From the NCBI GenBank assembly GCA_050014395.1, contig JBEKDK010000002.1, positions 62,001-126,000 on the forward strand: a DNA stretch of 64,000 nucleotides, in the 5' to 3' direction. The notes below the pieces were generated by a model. That model worked only from the letters and a program-made list of their open reading frames with translations, did not search any database and had not been told where the DNA came from. How positions within the stretch are numbered: position 1 is the first letter of the stretch; every line of letters starts with the position of its first letter. The position numbers and the translations under genes are program-made. Below, in pieces: positions 25,802 to 34,289 of the stretch. Source of the stretch: DASPOJ01 sp050014395. GTDB lineage: Bacteria > Acidobacteriota > Terriglobia > Acidiferrales > UBA7541.

Positions 25802-26323
25802 ATGGATGACCTGAAAAAACTGATTCGCGAAGTGCCGGATTACCCCAAGCCGGGAATTCTTTTTTACGACCTGACGACGCTTCTGCAAAACGGCCCCGGC
25901 CTGCACGCGATGATCGACAGCCTTTGCGCACATTACGACGGCGCCAAGGTAGATGCGGTGGTTGGCGTTGAAGCACGAGGGTTTATATTCGCGCCGGCGC
26001 TGGCGTATCGCTTAGGCGCCGGGTTCGTGCCGGTGCGAAAGCCGAAAAAATTGCCGTGGAAAACTGCGAGCATCACCTATCAGCTCGAATACGGCAGCGA
26101 CACGCTTGAGATCCATCAGGATGCAATCGCGCCCGGCCAACGCGTGTTGATCAGCGACGATTTGCTGGCCACCGGCGGTACCGCCGCGGCTGCTGTGGCG
26201 CTGGTGCGCAAATTGGGCGGCGAAGTGGTTGGCGCAGCATTCGCGCTCGAACTGACGTTTCTGAAGGGGCGTGCCAAACTGCCGGGCTTGGACGTTTTCT
26301 CGCTGCTTAAGTACGACTCCTAA
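25802..26323 (+). CDS. apt: Adenine phosphoribosyltransferase
   Basis: Salvages adenine with PRPP to AMP. The 173 residues contain the N-terminal IREVPDYPKPGILFYDLT, the EARGFIFAPALAYRLGAGFVPVRK segment and the PRPP-binding loop VLISDDLLATGGTAAAA, all canonical. ATG 25802 follows AGGGAG at a normal distance, so the longer frame from 25700 is rejected. Downstream of acyP on the same strand and convergent with rlmB. PRPP would come from prs at 41726. Confidence 0.96.
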   Translation: MDDLKKLIREVPDYPKPGILFYDLTTLLQNGPGLHAMIDSLCAHYDGAKVDAVVGVEARGFIFAPALAYRLGAGFVPVRKPKKLPWKTASITYQLEYGSDTLEIHQDAIAPGQRVLISDDLLATGGTAAAAVALVRKLGGEVVGAAFALELTFLKGRAKLPGLDVFSLLKYDS

Positions 26324-26348
26324 GCGCCGCTCGCCGTGGCCGCCGCGC

Positions 26349-27077
26349 CTAGCGGCGCGAGCGTTGGCGGACAGCTTCAAACAGCGCAATCCCCGCGGCG
26401 ACGGAAACATTCAGCGTGCGCACCGGGCCAGAGGTCGGGATCGAAGCCAGGAAATCGCAACGCGAGCGCACCAGTTCGTGCAGTCCCTTGCCTTCTCCGC
26501 CCAGTACGATTCCAGTCGGCACGGTCAGATCCAAATCCGTCAGGCTTTTGTCGCTGCGCTCGTCCAGGCCCACCAGCCAGTAGCCCGCTTCCTTCACTTC
26601 TTCCATCGCGCGCGCAAGATTCGGCACACGCGCCACCGGCAGATGTTCCAGCGCTCCGGCGGCTGCGCGCGCCACGGCATCGGTCAGGCCGGCGGCTCGC
26701 CGCTCAGCGATCACCACGCCGCGCGCGCCCGCGGCGAGCGATGTGCGAATCACCGCGCCGAGATTGTGCGGATCCTCCACGCCATCGAGAAGGACGATCA
26801 GCCCAGGCCCGGAATCTGAGGCGCCGAGCAAATCGGCGAGCGTCACGGGAGGCTTGGCGGCGGCAAATCCCACGACGCCCTGGTGCTCGCGCGTGCCACC
26901 GGCGCGATCCACTTGCGCGCGCTCCTCAAAACGCACCGGCACACCGTTACGCCGCGCAAGCTGTACCAGCGCGTCCAGCCGCTCGCCGTGATGCCCGCGT
27001 ACCACGAGCACGCGATCAAGCGGGCGGCCCGCTTCCAGCGCTTCGCGGACGGCGTGAATTCCAGTTAGTCGATCCAA
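26349..27077 (-). CDS. rlmB: 23S rRNA 2'-O-ribose methyltransferase, RlmB/TrmH (SPOUT) family
   Basis: Methylates a 23S rRNA guanosine ribose (position 2251 in E. coli) using S-adenosylmethionine. An N-terminal substrate-binding domain (GIHAVREAL onward) precedes the knotted SPOUT fold with motif 1 DGVEDPHNLGAVIRTS, motif 2 GIVLGGEGKGL and motif 3 VRTLNVSVAAGIALFE. The start must be TTG 27077, since the nearby ATG frame stops after seven codons. GGAAAG lies upstream. It is the last gene of the ispD-ispF-GltX-like run, separated by 24 bases. RlmB is more likely than TrmL or TsnR because of the N-terminal domain, but the target nucleotide is inferred. Confidence 0.9.
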   Translation of the reverse strand: MDRLTGIHAVREALEAGRPLDRVLVVRGHHGERLDALVQLARRNGVPVRFEERAQVDRAGGTREHQGVVGFAAAKPPVTLADLLGASDSGPGLIVLLDGVEDPHNLGAVIRTSLAAGARGVVIAERRAAGLTDAVARAAAGALEHLPVARVPNLARAMEEVKEAGYWLVGLDERSDKSLTDLDLTVPTGIVLGGEGKGLHELVRSRCDFLASIPTSGPVRTLNVSVAAGIALFEAVRQRSRR

Positions 27078-27101
27078 GGGCTTTCCATTAGCTTCCGCAA
27101 T

Positions 27102-27665
27102 TCAATCCAGAACGGCGCAGAATTCGAGCATGCGTTCGCGCGCGGTTTTCACACGCGCAAGGCCTGGCGTCACTGCCGCCGAGTCAACCAACAATATGAC
27201 GCGGTCCAGCTCACCTTCGCCGGCGCGCCCCGCCAGCGCCAGGCGAATCGGATGAAAAAGCGCGCGGCTGCTCGCGCCCGAGCGCCGCTTCACCGCCGCA
27301 ACGATCTCCGTGAACCGCGCGGAATCCACCGCCGGCCCACCGAGCACTTCGAGACCCAATTCGCGAATCACACTGCGCGCGCCTTCGCGCAGCAGAACCA
27401 CGTGGGCTTCGGCCGATTCGAGAATCTTGCGCGCGTCGTACTCGAAGACGAGGCCCAATAATTTCGTGAGCGCTTCTCGATCGGCAGCGTGCGGGCCGAG
27501 CCATGCGGCGGCCTCCGCGACCCACGCGTCCGCGGCGATCGAGGCCGGGTCTGCGTCGGAATCGGGCACAGTCGCAAACCAGCCGCGCTCGGTCAAAATC
27601 TCGCGCACATCGGAGGCGGTCCAGACGTTTACGGCGGGCGCGCGGGTTTCGCTTTCAGTCCACAC
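27102..27665 (-). CDS. Orphan domain resembling the anticodon-binding end of glutamyl-tRNA synthetase
   Basis: A 187-residue protein whose C-terminal half (ALFHPIRLALAGRAGEGEL, then a hydrophobic helix and a basic helix) resembles the C-terminal anticodon-binding region of class I GltX. The Rossmann catalytic domain with HIGH and KMSKS is absent. The rest is helical (VREILTERGWF near the N-terminus). The start is taken as GTG 27665, overlapping the ispF stop by 11 bases, which implies translational coupling. The function is unknown; binding of tRNA or another RNA is an inference from the fold resemblance only, and I am moderately sure of that resemblance. Confidence 0.65.
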   Translation of the reverse strand: MWTESETRAPAVNVWTASDVREILTERGWFATVPDSDADPASIAADAWVAEAAAWLGPHAADREALTKLLGLVFEYDARKILESAEAHVVLLREGARSVIRELGLEVLGGPAVDSARFTEIVAAVKRRSGASSRALFHPIRLALAGRAGEGELDRVILLVDSAAVTPGLARVKTARERMLEFCAVLD

Positions 27666-28134
27666 GTTTGAGCGTTGCGACGGCTTGCGCGGCAATGGCT
27701 TCGCCGCGGCCGACGGCGTCCACGCCCTCGTTGGTCTTGGCCTTCAGGTGAATCCGCGAAGTGTCCACGCCGAGCGCCGCGGCCAGCGCCTGGCGCATGG
27801 CGGGAAAATGAGGATTCAATTTCGGCCGTTCGGCGATGACGATGGCGTCGACGTGCTCAATCGTCCACCCGTGATCGTCGAGCAGATCCTCAACATGCTC
27901 AAGAAAGCTCAGGCTCGATACGCCCTTCCACTTCGGATCCGAGTCCGGAAAATGCGTGCCAATGTCGCCCAGCGCCGCGGCGCCAAGCAACGCGTCGCAA
28001 ATGGCATGCGCCAGCACGTCGCCGTCGGAATGGGAGACAGCGCCCTTCTCGAAAGGAACCGTCACTCCGCCAATGACCAGCGCGCGGCCTTCGGCCAAGC
28101 GATGGAGGTCGTACCCGATGCCGACTCGGCTCAT
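27655..28134 (-). CDS. ispF: 2-C-methyl-D-erythritol 2,4-cyclodiphosphate synthase
   Basis: Fifth step of the MEP isoprenoid pathway, releasing CMP to form the cyclodiphosphate. The 159 residues hold the zinc ligands GYDLHRL (Asp and His) and SHSDGDVLAHAICDALLGAA, and the GDIGTHFPDSDPKWKG signature. KAKTNEGVDAVGRGEAIAA is the normal C-terminal motif. It begins one base after the ispD stop, so the two are coupled. Stop overlap with the GltX-like gene continues the operon. Confidence 0.97.
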   Translation of the reverse strand: MSRVGIGYDLHRLAEGRALVIGGVTVPFEKGAVSHSDGDVLAHAICDALLGAAALGDIGTHFPDSDPKWKGVSSLSFLEHVEDLLDDHGWTIEHVDAIVIAERPKLNPHFPAMRQALAAALGVDTSRIHLKAKTNEGVDAVGRGEAIAAQAVATLKRVD

Positions 28135-28135
28135 G

Positions 28136-28876
28136 CTATTTTGCGCGCCCGCCCGCGTGTTGCGGCGCGCGCTCCTCTTCCAGATAAAAGCGCGCCAGCT
28201 CCATATCGCCCGGGCGCGTGATCTTCAAGTTTCGCCCCGAGCCGAGGACCACGTGGACGTCATGCCCCAAGCGCTCGACAAGGCCGGCTTCGTCGGAAGC
28301 CGTGATGCCCTCCTGGCGCGCGCGGGCGAAGGCTTCGAGAAGCAACGTCGCGTGAAATACCTGCGGGGTTTGCGCCAGGACGATGCGCTCGCGCGGAATC
28401 GTCGCCGTGATCAGCGCCACATCGCCCGGCATGCTGGCGCGCTTCACTTCCTTCACCGTGTCGAGCGCCGGCACGCCCAGAATCGCGGCGCCGCAAGCTC
28501 GCGCCTCGGCAATCACACGCTCGACTTGCTCGCGCTTCACGAGAGGACGAACGGCGTCGTGCACTAAAATCAGTTCGGCGTCGCGCGGGATTTCGGCCAA
28601 CGCCGCCGCGACGGACTCCTGCCGCGTGTCCCCGCCCGCCAGAATGCGCACCGGCCGGCCTCGCAACTCGCGTTCCAGACGCGCCCGCAGGCCTTCGACT
28701 TCTTCACCCCGCGTGGGAATCAGGAAATCGGTGATTGCGGCGCACTCGGCCAATCGGCGCAGCGTGAATTGGACCAGCGGCACGCCGTCGAGTTCGAGAA
28801 ATTGCTTCGGCATATCTGCGCCCATGCGCGTTCCGAAGCCTGCGGCAGGCAAAATGGCGACTATGCGATCCGTCAT
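28136..28876 (-). CDS. ispD: 2-C-methyl-D-erythritol 4-phosphate cytidylyltransferase
   Basis: Third step of the MEP pathway: joins CTP and MEP to give CDP-methylerythritol. The 246 residues begin with the nucleotide-binding LPAAGFGTRMGADMPKQFLELDG (conserved Gly-rich loop, Arg, Lys) and include ILVHDAVRPLV and TVKEVKR. The last 20 residues are an added Glu/Ala/Gly-rich tail. First gene of the minus-strand group ispD-ispF-GltX-like-rlmB. The 189-base gap to the divergent cupin gene should hold both promoters. Confidence 0.97.
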   Translation of the reverse strand: MTDRIVAILPAAGFGTRMGADMPKQFLELDGVPLVQFTLRRLAECAAITDFLIPTRGEEVEGLRARLERELRGRPVRILAGGDTRQESVAAALAEIPRDAELILVHDAVRPLVKREQVERVIAEARACGAAILGVPALDTVKEVKRASMPGDVALITATIPRERIVLAQTPQVFHATLLLEAFARARQEGITASDEAGLVERLGHDVHVVLGSGRNLKITRPGDMELARFYLEEERAPQHAGGRAK

Positions 28877-29065
28877 AAATGAGACCCAGACAGTCCGGGG
28901 GCAAAAGTGTACACCACCCGGAAGTGCAGATAAACACGGCAGGTTCTATTTTGGAGTCCAGGCTTATTCCGCGAATATTCGCCGCGTAGTTGTGGTATAC
29001 GTGCGCAGGCGCCTCGGACAACTGGCGAAACGATCGCCGCACATACCGATGGCCATGGAGGAAAT

Positions 29066-29566
29066 ATGCGAAGCATTCGATGGATCGCGTTCGTCGTGGC
29101 GCTGGGCATCTGCGCGCTGGCGAATCCCAATACAACACGCGCCCGCATTGCGGGCCAGAAGGATGAGAACATGCCGAAGACGCCGGAGTCGATGGGAGTT
29201 TTGTATTACCCGGCAGCGCAAATTACCGCGGCGCTGCAGAACGGCACTCCGATTTTGACGGGAGAGAATTACGATTACAGACTGCTTGGCGGCCGGCACA
29301 ATTCGCCGGGAATCGTCGAACTGCACAAAAAAGAGACCGACGTGTTTTACGTCGTAGACGGCTCGGCGACGTTCGTTACCGGCGGAACGATTGTGGGTGA
29401 GACCAATGCCTCAACAGACGAGCCGCGCGGAACCGATATCGATGGAGGCGTGAGCCATCAGCTCAGCGCCGGAGATGTGATCGTGATTCCTGCGGGCACG
29501 CCGCACTGGTTCAAAACCGTGCCGACGATGATTCACTATTTCGTCGTCAAAATTAAAACCAACTGA
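29066..29566 (+). CDS. Secreted cupin-domain protein
   Basis: A 166-residue exported protein with a signal peptide (core WIAFVVALGICALANP) and one cupin barrel. The two motifs are recognisable as the ELHKKETDVFYVVDG segment and the later PAGTPHWFKTVP segment, which supply His and Glu ligands for a metal. The reaction is unknown; such proteins include dioxygenases, isomerases and binding proteins. GGAGG lies just upstream of ATG 29066. It is divergent from ispD and followed by a radical SAM gene. Confidence 0.85.
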   Translation: MRSIRWIAFVVALGICALANPNTTRARIAGQKDENMPKTPESMGVLYYPAAQITAALQNGTPILTGENYDYRLLGGRHNSPGIVELHKKETDVFYVVDGSATFVTGGTIVGETNASTDEPRGTDIDGGVSHQLSAGDVIVIPAGTPHWFKTVPTMIHYFVVKIKTN

Positions 29567-29734
29567 GTCGTTGGCGGCCAAGCGGCGCGGAGACGAATCG
29601 ATGCTCGCGGCGCATGACACCGTCGTGGGAATCCGATAGACTTGGCCCTCGACTCCACTCTTCTAAGTGCGTCTCCCGCATCATCTTCCACGCACGGAAG
29701 GCATCGGCGGCCGCTGGCGTCGCATCTAAAACAC

Positions 29735-30868
29735 ATGGCCTCAGCGCTCCCCAAGAAAAGTCTGACGGTAAGCCAGGTGATCGCAGCCTGGGGACGAATC
29801 CTGAACGGGCGCGTGCCGTTGCTTTCTATCGAGATCACGCGCGAATGTCCGCTGACTTGTCCGGGATGCTACGCCTACGGGGATACGCATCTCGGCGGCG
29901 GAGTCACGCTGCGCGGTCTTTCCGATTTGCGCGGGGATGCGCTTGTTGGCGGCGTTTTGGACCTCGTGCGCAAACATAAACCGCTGCACGTTTCTCTGGT
30001 CGGCGGAGAACCGCTGGTGCGGCATCGTGAGTTGAGCCGGATTCTGCCGGCGCTCAGCGAGATGGGCGTTTTCGCTCTGGTGGTGACGAGCGCCGTAATC
30101 CCGATTCCTGCGCAGTGGATCGGTCTGCCGCGGGTGCGAGTGGCGGTCTCGGTAGATGGTTTGCGCGAAGATCATGATGAGCGGCGGAAGCCGGCGACAT
30201 ACGAGCGCATTCTCGAAAACATCGCGGGACGCGAAGTCAATATCCACTGGACCATCACGCGTCCCATGCTGGCCCGGCCAGGATACTTGGAAGAATACGT
30301 TGCATTCTGGAGCGAGCGCCTGGAGGTAGACCGCATCTGGGTGAGCGTCTATACGCCACAGATCGGCGAGCGGACGCCGGAAATGCTGCTCCAGAGCGAT
30401 CGCGAAACCTTGGCGCGCGAACTGCCCGCGCTGGCGAAGCGTTATAACAAACTCCTGTTCACTGAAGGCTTGGCGAAAGCGTTTCTGAACCCGCCAAAGA
30501 ATCCCGCCGATTGCGTGTTCGCCCGAATGTCCGCGAATTATTCGGCGGATTTGCAAAGCCGCGTCGAGCCGTGCGTTTTCGGCGGCGCGCCGGATTGCGC
30601 GCAATGCGGGTGCGCCATCAGCAGCGGCTTGCACTGGGTTCGCACTGTGAAAGTGGCGGGGCCGGTGAAGGTGGACCACTTCATGCAAGGCTCGATGGAC
30701 ATCGGCCGCTTCGTGAATCGTCTTCGCTCGCGCCCGGTGGAACCGGCCAGATGGAATGCGCCAGTGACGCCGCTCGCGCAAGCCGCAGAACTCGTGCAAA
30801 TCGGCGCTCAAGAGGACGCGGCTACACGTACGGCCGAATCGAACGCCGCTTCGCCGGAAAGTGATTAG
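29735..30868 (+). CDS. Radical SAM protein with Cys-rich C-terminal region
   Basis: Iron-sulfur enzyme that generates a 5'-deoxyadenosyl radical. The cluster motif is ECPLTCPGCYAYG (Cys 38, 42 and 45), followed by HVSLVGGEPLVR and a VAVSVDGLREDHDERR segment of the TIM-barrel. The C-terminal part has seven Cys (FARMS region, then VEPCVFGGAPDCAQCGCA), suggesting an auxiliary cluster site like SPASM but differently spaced. The substrate is unknown. ATG 29735 fits the family start (ALPKKSLTVSQVI), but TTG 29642 cannot be excluded. The gene follows the secreted cupin by 168 bases and is convergent with the TMEM175-like gene. Confidence 0.82.
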   Translation: MASALPKKSLTVSQVIAAWGRILNGRVPLLSIEITRECPLTCPGCYAYGDTHLGGGVTLRGLSDLRGDALVGGVLDLVRKHKPLHVSLVGGEPLVRHRELSRILPALSEMGVFALVVTSAVIPIPAQWIGLPRVRVAVSVDGLREDHDERRKPATYERILENIAGREVNIHWTITRPMLARPGYLEEYVAFWSERLEVDRIWVSVYTPQIGERTPEMLLQSDRETLARELPALAKRYNKLLFTEGLAKAFLNPPKNPADCVFARMSANYSADLQSRVEPCVFGGAPDCAQCGCAISSGLHWVRTVKVAGPVKVDHFMQGSMDIGRFVNRLRSRPVEPARWNAPVTPLAQAAELVQIGAQEDAATRTAESNAASPESD

Positions 30869-30890
30869 GCGCGACTTTGGATGCCTCTGG

Positions 30891-31466
30891 TTATTCCGCG
30901 AGCGCTTTTTCGATGCGGCGATCGGGAACAAACCACATCAGCGCGACGAAGACGTAGATCGCGATGGCGATCCACGGCTTCGCAAATGACAAGGGGATTG
31001 CAACCGCATACAGGAGCAACGAAACTTTGCCCTTGCGATCTTCGCCGATCGCGTGGGCCAGAGCGGACTTCTCTCCTTCGTGAGCCACCAGCGCCCGCGC
31101 AAGGATGGTGTACGCGACGGCCGCCATCAGCAGGACCACGCCGTATAACGCCACGGGCCGAGCAGCGGAATAGTTTTGGCCCATCCACCCGGTAACGAAC
31201 GGCGTCAGCGACAGCCAAAACAGCAAGTGAAGATTGGCCCAGAGCACGCGGCCGTTCACCGTGCGAACGGCGCGCAACATGTGATGATGGTTAGTCCAGT
31301 AGATGCCGACAAAAACGAAACTCAAAATGTAACTCAGCAATACTGGGATCACCGGGCCCAGCGCGGCCCAGTTCGCTCCCTGCGGCACCTTCAATTCCAG
31401 CACCATGATGGTGATGATGATGGCAATTACGCCGTCGCTGAATGCTTCCAAGCGTTCCTTGCCCAT
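30891..31466 (-). CDS. TMEM175-family (DUF1211) membrane channel protein
   Basis: Six-span inner-membrane protein. The family hallmark FSDG is present near residue 9 (RLEAFSDGVIAIIITIMVLELKVP), followed by YWTNHHHMLRAV and further hydrophobic segments. Bacterial TMEM175 proteins are potassium channels that work as tetramers; that function is carried over from the family. 191 residues is normal for bacterial members with a single six-span repeat. The start is ATG 31466. It is 23 bases after the Tat-exported glycosidase-like gene on the same strand, though no functional link is evident. Confidence 0.85.
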   Translation of the reverse strand: MGKERLEAFSDGVIAIIITIMVLELKVPQGANWAALGPVIPVLLSYILSFVFVGIYWTNHHHMLRAVRTVNGRVLWANLHLLFWLSLTPFVTGWMGQNYSAARPVALYGVVLLMAAVAYTILARALVAHEGEKSALAHAIGEDRKGKVSLLLYAVAIPLSFAKPWIAIAIYVFVALMWFVPDRRIEKALAE

Positions 31467-31489
31467 GGCTCGTCTCCGTCGGCGGCTCG

Positions 31490-34267
31490 CTAGGTCTGGT
31501 GGATAACGTAATAGGGTTGGTTCGACAGGCTCGGCAGCACCAAGCCCGGATAGAGGAACGATCCCCCCGTCTTGCTGTGCAGCTCAAAATAATATTGCAG
31601 CGGATAGAGCGATCGGGTGTAGTCGCCAGGAATTGTGGCGGCGTAACGCCCGCATTCCCATTGCATCGGCGCGACGATCCAGAGTTCGCCTTGACTGACG
31701 TGGCGATAGTGGAGGCGGACCGCCAGCGACTGCGCCGCGGCGCCTTCAACGCCAAGTTCAATCGCCAGCGGCGCGCCTGGGCGGAAATTCGCGCTCGGCG
31801 TATGGCGGCACGGCATTTGAGCGCGGTGCGGGCGAGCGAGGACTTCGCGGATCGCCAGGCGCACGCGCTCATCGTGCTGCTGCGATGCCGCTGTTGCTGC
31901 GCCTGGTACTTGGGCGAAGCGCTGCTCCATGTCTGCGAGATCTGCATCGATATCCGGCAGCCGATCAAGCCAATGGCCGCTCACTTGCGGGTCTGGGCCA
32001 TACGTCACGTCGGAAACATACAGACCGTTGGCGCGCTCGGCCAGCGCCGCCCAGGCGCCGCGCGCCGCTCGAAAGGCCTTGAGCGCTTCCGCCAGAGCGG
32101 ACACATCGTGCGTGCGATCGTAAATGGCCCAGAGGACACCACTGCGGAATTTTGCGGCGAAGAAATGGCCGAGCCCGCACTGTATCGCGACGTCCGCGCT
32201 CAAGCGGCGGAATTCAAGATCGGATTGAAGGCCTCGGGTGCCGCTGGATGCAAGAGCCTCGGCTTGCGCGAGAGATTTCGCGGCGTCGTTCGCAAAATCC
32301 TCCATCCACTGAGCGATCTCGAGCGGCGAATATTTGCCGGTGCGCGGCGCGTTGCTGAGAATTTCCGCGGCACAATCGTCCACGCCCAAAAATATTTGAG
32401 GATCGCACGGACTGACGGTGCCGAATCGTTTTGGCTCCGGCGTATCCGAATAGGGAGTTTTTCGCGTCGCGTCCACGATGGCCATGTTTGTATACATCTC
32501 AGGCCAATAATTGTTGTTGGAGCGCGACGGCGCGTGCGCCGATGTCAACAGCGGCAATATGCGGCTGGCGCTGGCCAGCGCGGCTGCGGCCGCCGGCGCC
32601 TGCGCGCCCAAGCTGGGACGCATCGGCCGGCTCAAGACCTCGGAATCGGAGTCAGGATTATAGAGAAGCCGTCCCCAAAGCCGGTAAGTGTAGAGATATT
32701 TCTGCCAGTCGTATTCAGGATCGAGCGCGCGATCGGCGTACGCGCAACGCCCGCCGGGAAGTCCCGATCCCATGCGTCCTTTGAACGAGAGCGGCTCAAA
32801 AACCTCCGCGCCAATGCCTCCGCAGAAACTTGCGTGGCGGCCATAAGCCGCGGCAATCTGTGGATCGCCCCACAACAATGTGCGCTGCGTGCCGGGCCAC
32901 ACGCGGTAGAGCACGGTGTAGTCGCGCTTTTCTTTCAGCAGATCGCCATAGCTGTAACGCAGGAAGCGACGCTCGCCATTGCTGATCGCCATGGTTTGAA
33001 AAAAATTGCCCGGAGTCAGGCTGCTCGCCGGAGGGGGTCCGCCCATATCCATCGCGTGGATTGCGGCTTGATGATAACCCAGGCCCAGGTGCTCGGCCCA
33101 ACATTTCGGCGAGATGTTGACGGGCAATCCGGTTTCGAGGGCAATATCGATCGTCTTCCGATCCATCCCCTTGGCGTGCATATCGATTTCCACGCGGCGG
33201 CCGCAGCGCACGATGCCCTCAAACACGGTTTGCCAGAAATCGTAACTGCCTTCTGGAATTCCACTCTCGCCGTGAATGCGAAACGTCACGCCGCTGATCG
33301 CTGGACACGCCTTCAGCAAAGTCGTGAGAGCGTCGCGGCAGTAAGCCGCGTGGGTTTCAGGCGTAAGGCCCGTGATCGTGTAATTGGCATTGGGGCTGTT
33401 CGTCCATTGATACGCGTGCGTCCAAATGCCGATGCGGAAATCGATGCCGCGCTTCGCTGCTTGCTCGCCCATGAATTGCAATGTCGCGAGGTTGCGATCG
33501 CGCTCGGCGTCCGGCAGCGGCACGGCGCGCACGTCATAACCCGGCACTGTGACAAAGAACGGGTAAGGAAAATAGAAGTAAACGTCTGTCAAATTCCGCG
33601 GCAGGTTGTAACCGAGTCCCAATGTGAAATTGAATCGATTGAAACGTTGCGCCGCGAGCATCGAGAAATATTCTTCCCACATGGCGCGGTCGTAAAACCA
33701 CGGCTTGTCCTCAACGTCGCTCTCGAAACATCGCATGATGCCCCGAACCGCATTGACGGGCTGTTCGACGATCACTTTTTGAATGGCGAGCGCATCCATC
33801 GGTTCGGCTGTGTAGGAAACACGATCGGCCAGTTCGAGCAGGGCGTATTCCAGACCTCGCGCATCGCTGCCGCAAGCCAATAAGACGGTCTGGCCCGAGT
33901 CCGGCGCACGCGCCGAACCCGGCGCCAAGCACAGCGCTTCCGGAGCATCGGGGAATTTCACGCGCACGTGTTCGAGAATTGGGCGAGCTGTCAAAGCATT
34001 CGAGCCGGCTGCGAGAATGGTGAAATCGCCTGCGGATTGATCGAGGCTCTCGCGCCGGTGCACGATCACGCCGCGCGCGGCCAAGGCGCGCTCAAGCTGC
34101 GAGGCAGCCCACACGGAAGGACCCGCGGATGCGATCGGATCCGCCGGATCGACGACGATCGATATGCTGGGTGCGCTCGCGCCAGCGGCGACGCGGTCCG
34201 TGAGACTAAAGGCCGCGGCTGCCAGCGCCGTTCGCTTCAGGAATTCTCTGCGTTGAATTCTTGTCAT
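31490..34267 (-). CDS. Tat-exported glycoside-hydrolase-like protein
   Basis: A 925-residue protein with a twin-arginine signal (RREFLKRTALAAAAFSL). The N-terminal 120 residues resemble the alpha-beta domain that precedes the barrel in GH67, GH20 and similar glycosidases (VWAASQLERALAARG). The middle contains RGIMRCFESDVEDKPWFYDR and SGVTFRIHGESGIPEG, consistent with a TIM barrel carrying an HGESG motif whose Glu could be catalytic. The C-terminal third is helical, then a beta domain. No family can be named with confidence, and no substrate is suggested by neighbours. ATG 34267 is chosen for the Tat signal; a frame to 34345 is not signal-like. A long open frame on the opposite strand is a shadow. 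Confidence 0.7.
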   Translation of the reverse strand: MTRIQRREFLKRTALAAAAFSLTDRVAAGASAPSISIVVDPADPIASAGPSVWAASQLERALAARGVIVHRRESLDQSAGDFTILAAGSNALTARPILEHVRVKFPDAPEALCLAPGSARAPDSGQTVLLACGSDARGLEYALLELADRVSYTAEPMDALAIQKVIVEQPVNAVRGIMRCFESDVEDKPWFYDRAMWEEYFSMLAAQRFNRFNFTLGLGYNLPRNLTDVYFYFPYPFFVTVPGYDVRAVPLPDAERDRNLATLQFMGEQAAKRGIDFRIGIWTHAYQWTNSPNANYTITGLTPETHAAYCRDALTTLLKACPAISGVTFRIHGESGIPEGSYDFWQTVFEGIVRCGRRVEIDMHAKGMDRKTIDIALETGLPVNISPKCWAEHLGLGYHQAAIHAMDMGGPPPASSLTPGNFFQTMAISNGERRFLRYSYGDLLKEKRDYTVLYRVWPGTQRTLLWGDPQIAAAYGRHASFCGGIGAEVFEPLSFKGRMGSGLPGGRCAYADRALDPEYDWQKYLYTYRLWGRLLYNPDSDSEVLSRPMRPSLGAQAPAAAAALASASRILPLLTSAHAPSRSNNNYWPEMYTNMAIVDATRKTPYSDTPEPKRFGTVSPCDPQIFLGVDDCAAEILSNAPRTGKYSPLEIAQWMEDFANDAAKSLAQAEALASSGTRGLQSDLEFRRLSADVAIQCGLGHFFAAKFRSGVLWAIYDRTHDVSALAEALKAFRAARGAWAALAERANGLYVSDVTYGPDPQVSGHWLDRLPDIDADLADMEQRFAQVPGAATAASQQHDERVRLAIREVLARPHRAQMPCRHTPSANFRPGAPLAIELGVEGAAAQSLAVRLHYRHVSQGELWIVAPMQWECGRYAATIPGDYTRSLYPLQYYFELHSKTGGSFLYPGLVLPSLSNQPYYVIHQT

Positions 34268-34289
34268 GATCCCGGAACCGGCGAACAGT

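Noticed and set aside
31442..33883. 813-residue plus-strand frame over the Tat-exported gene
   Set aside because: The minus strand has a Tat signal, a Shine-Dalgarno and an ordered protein; the plus frame product is Arg/His-rich and motif-free.
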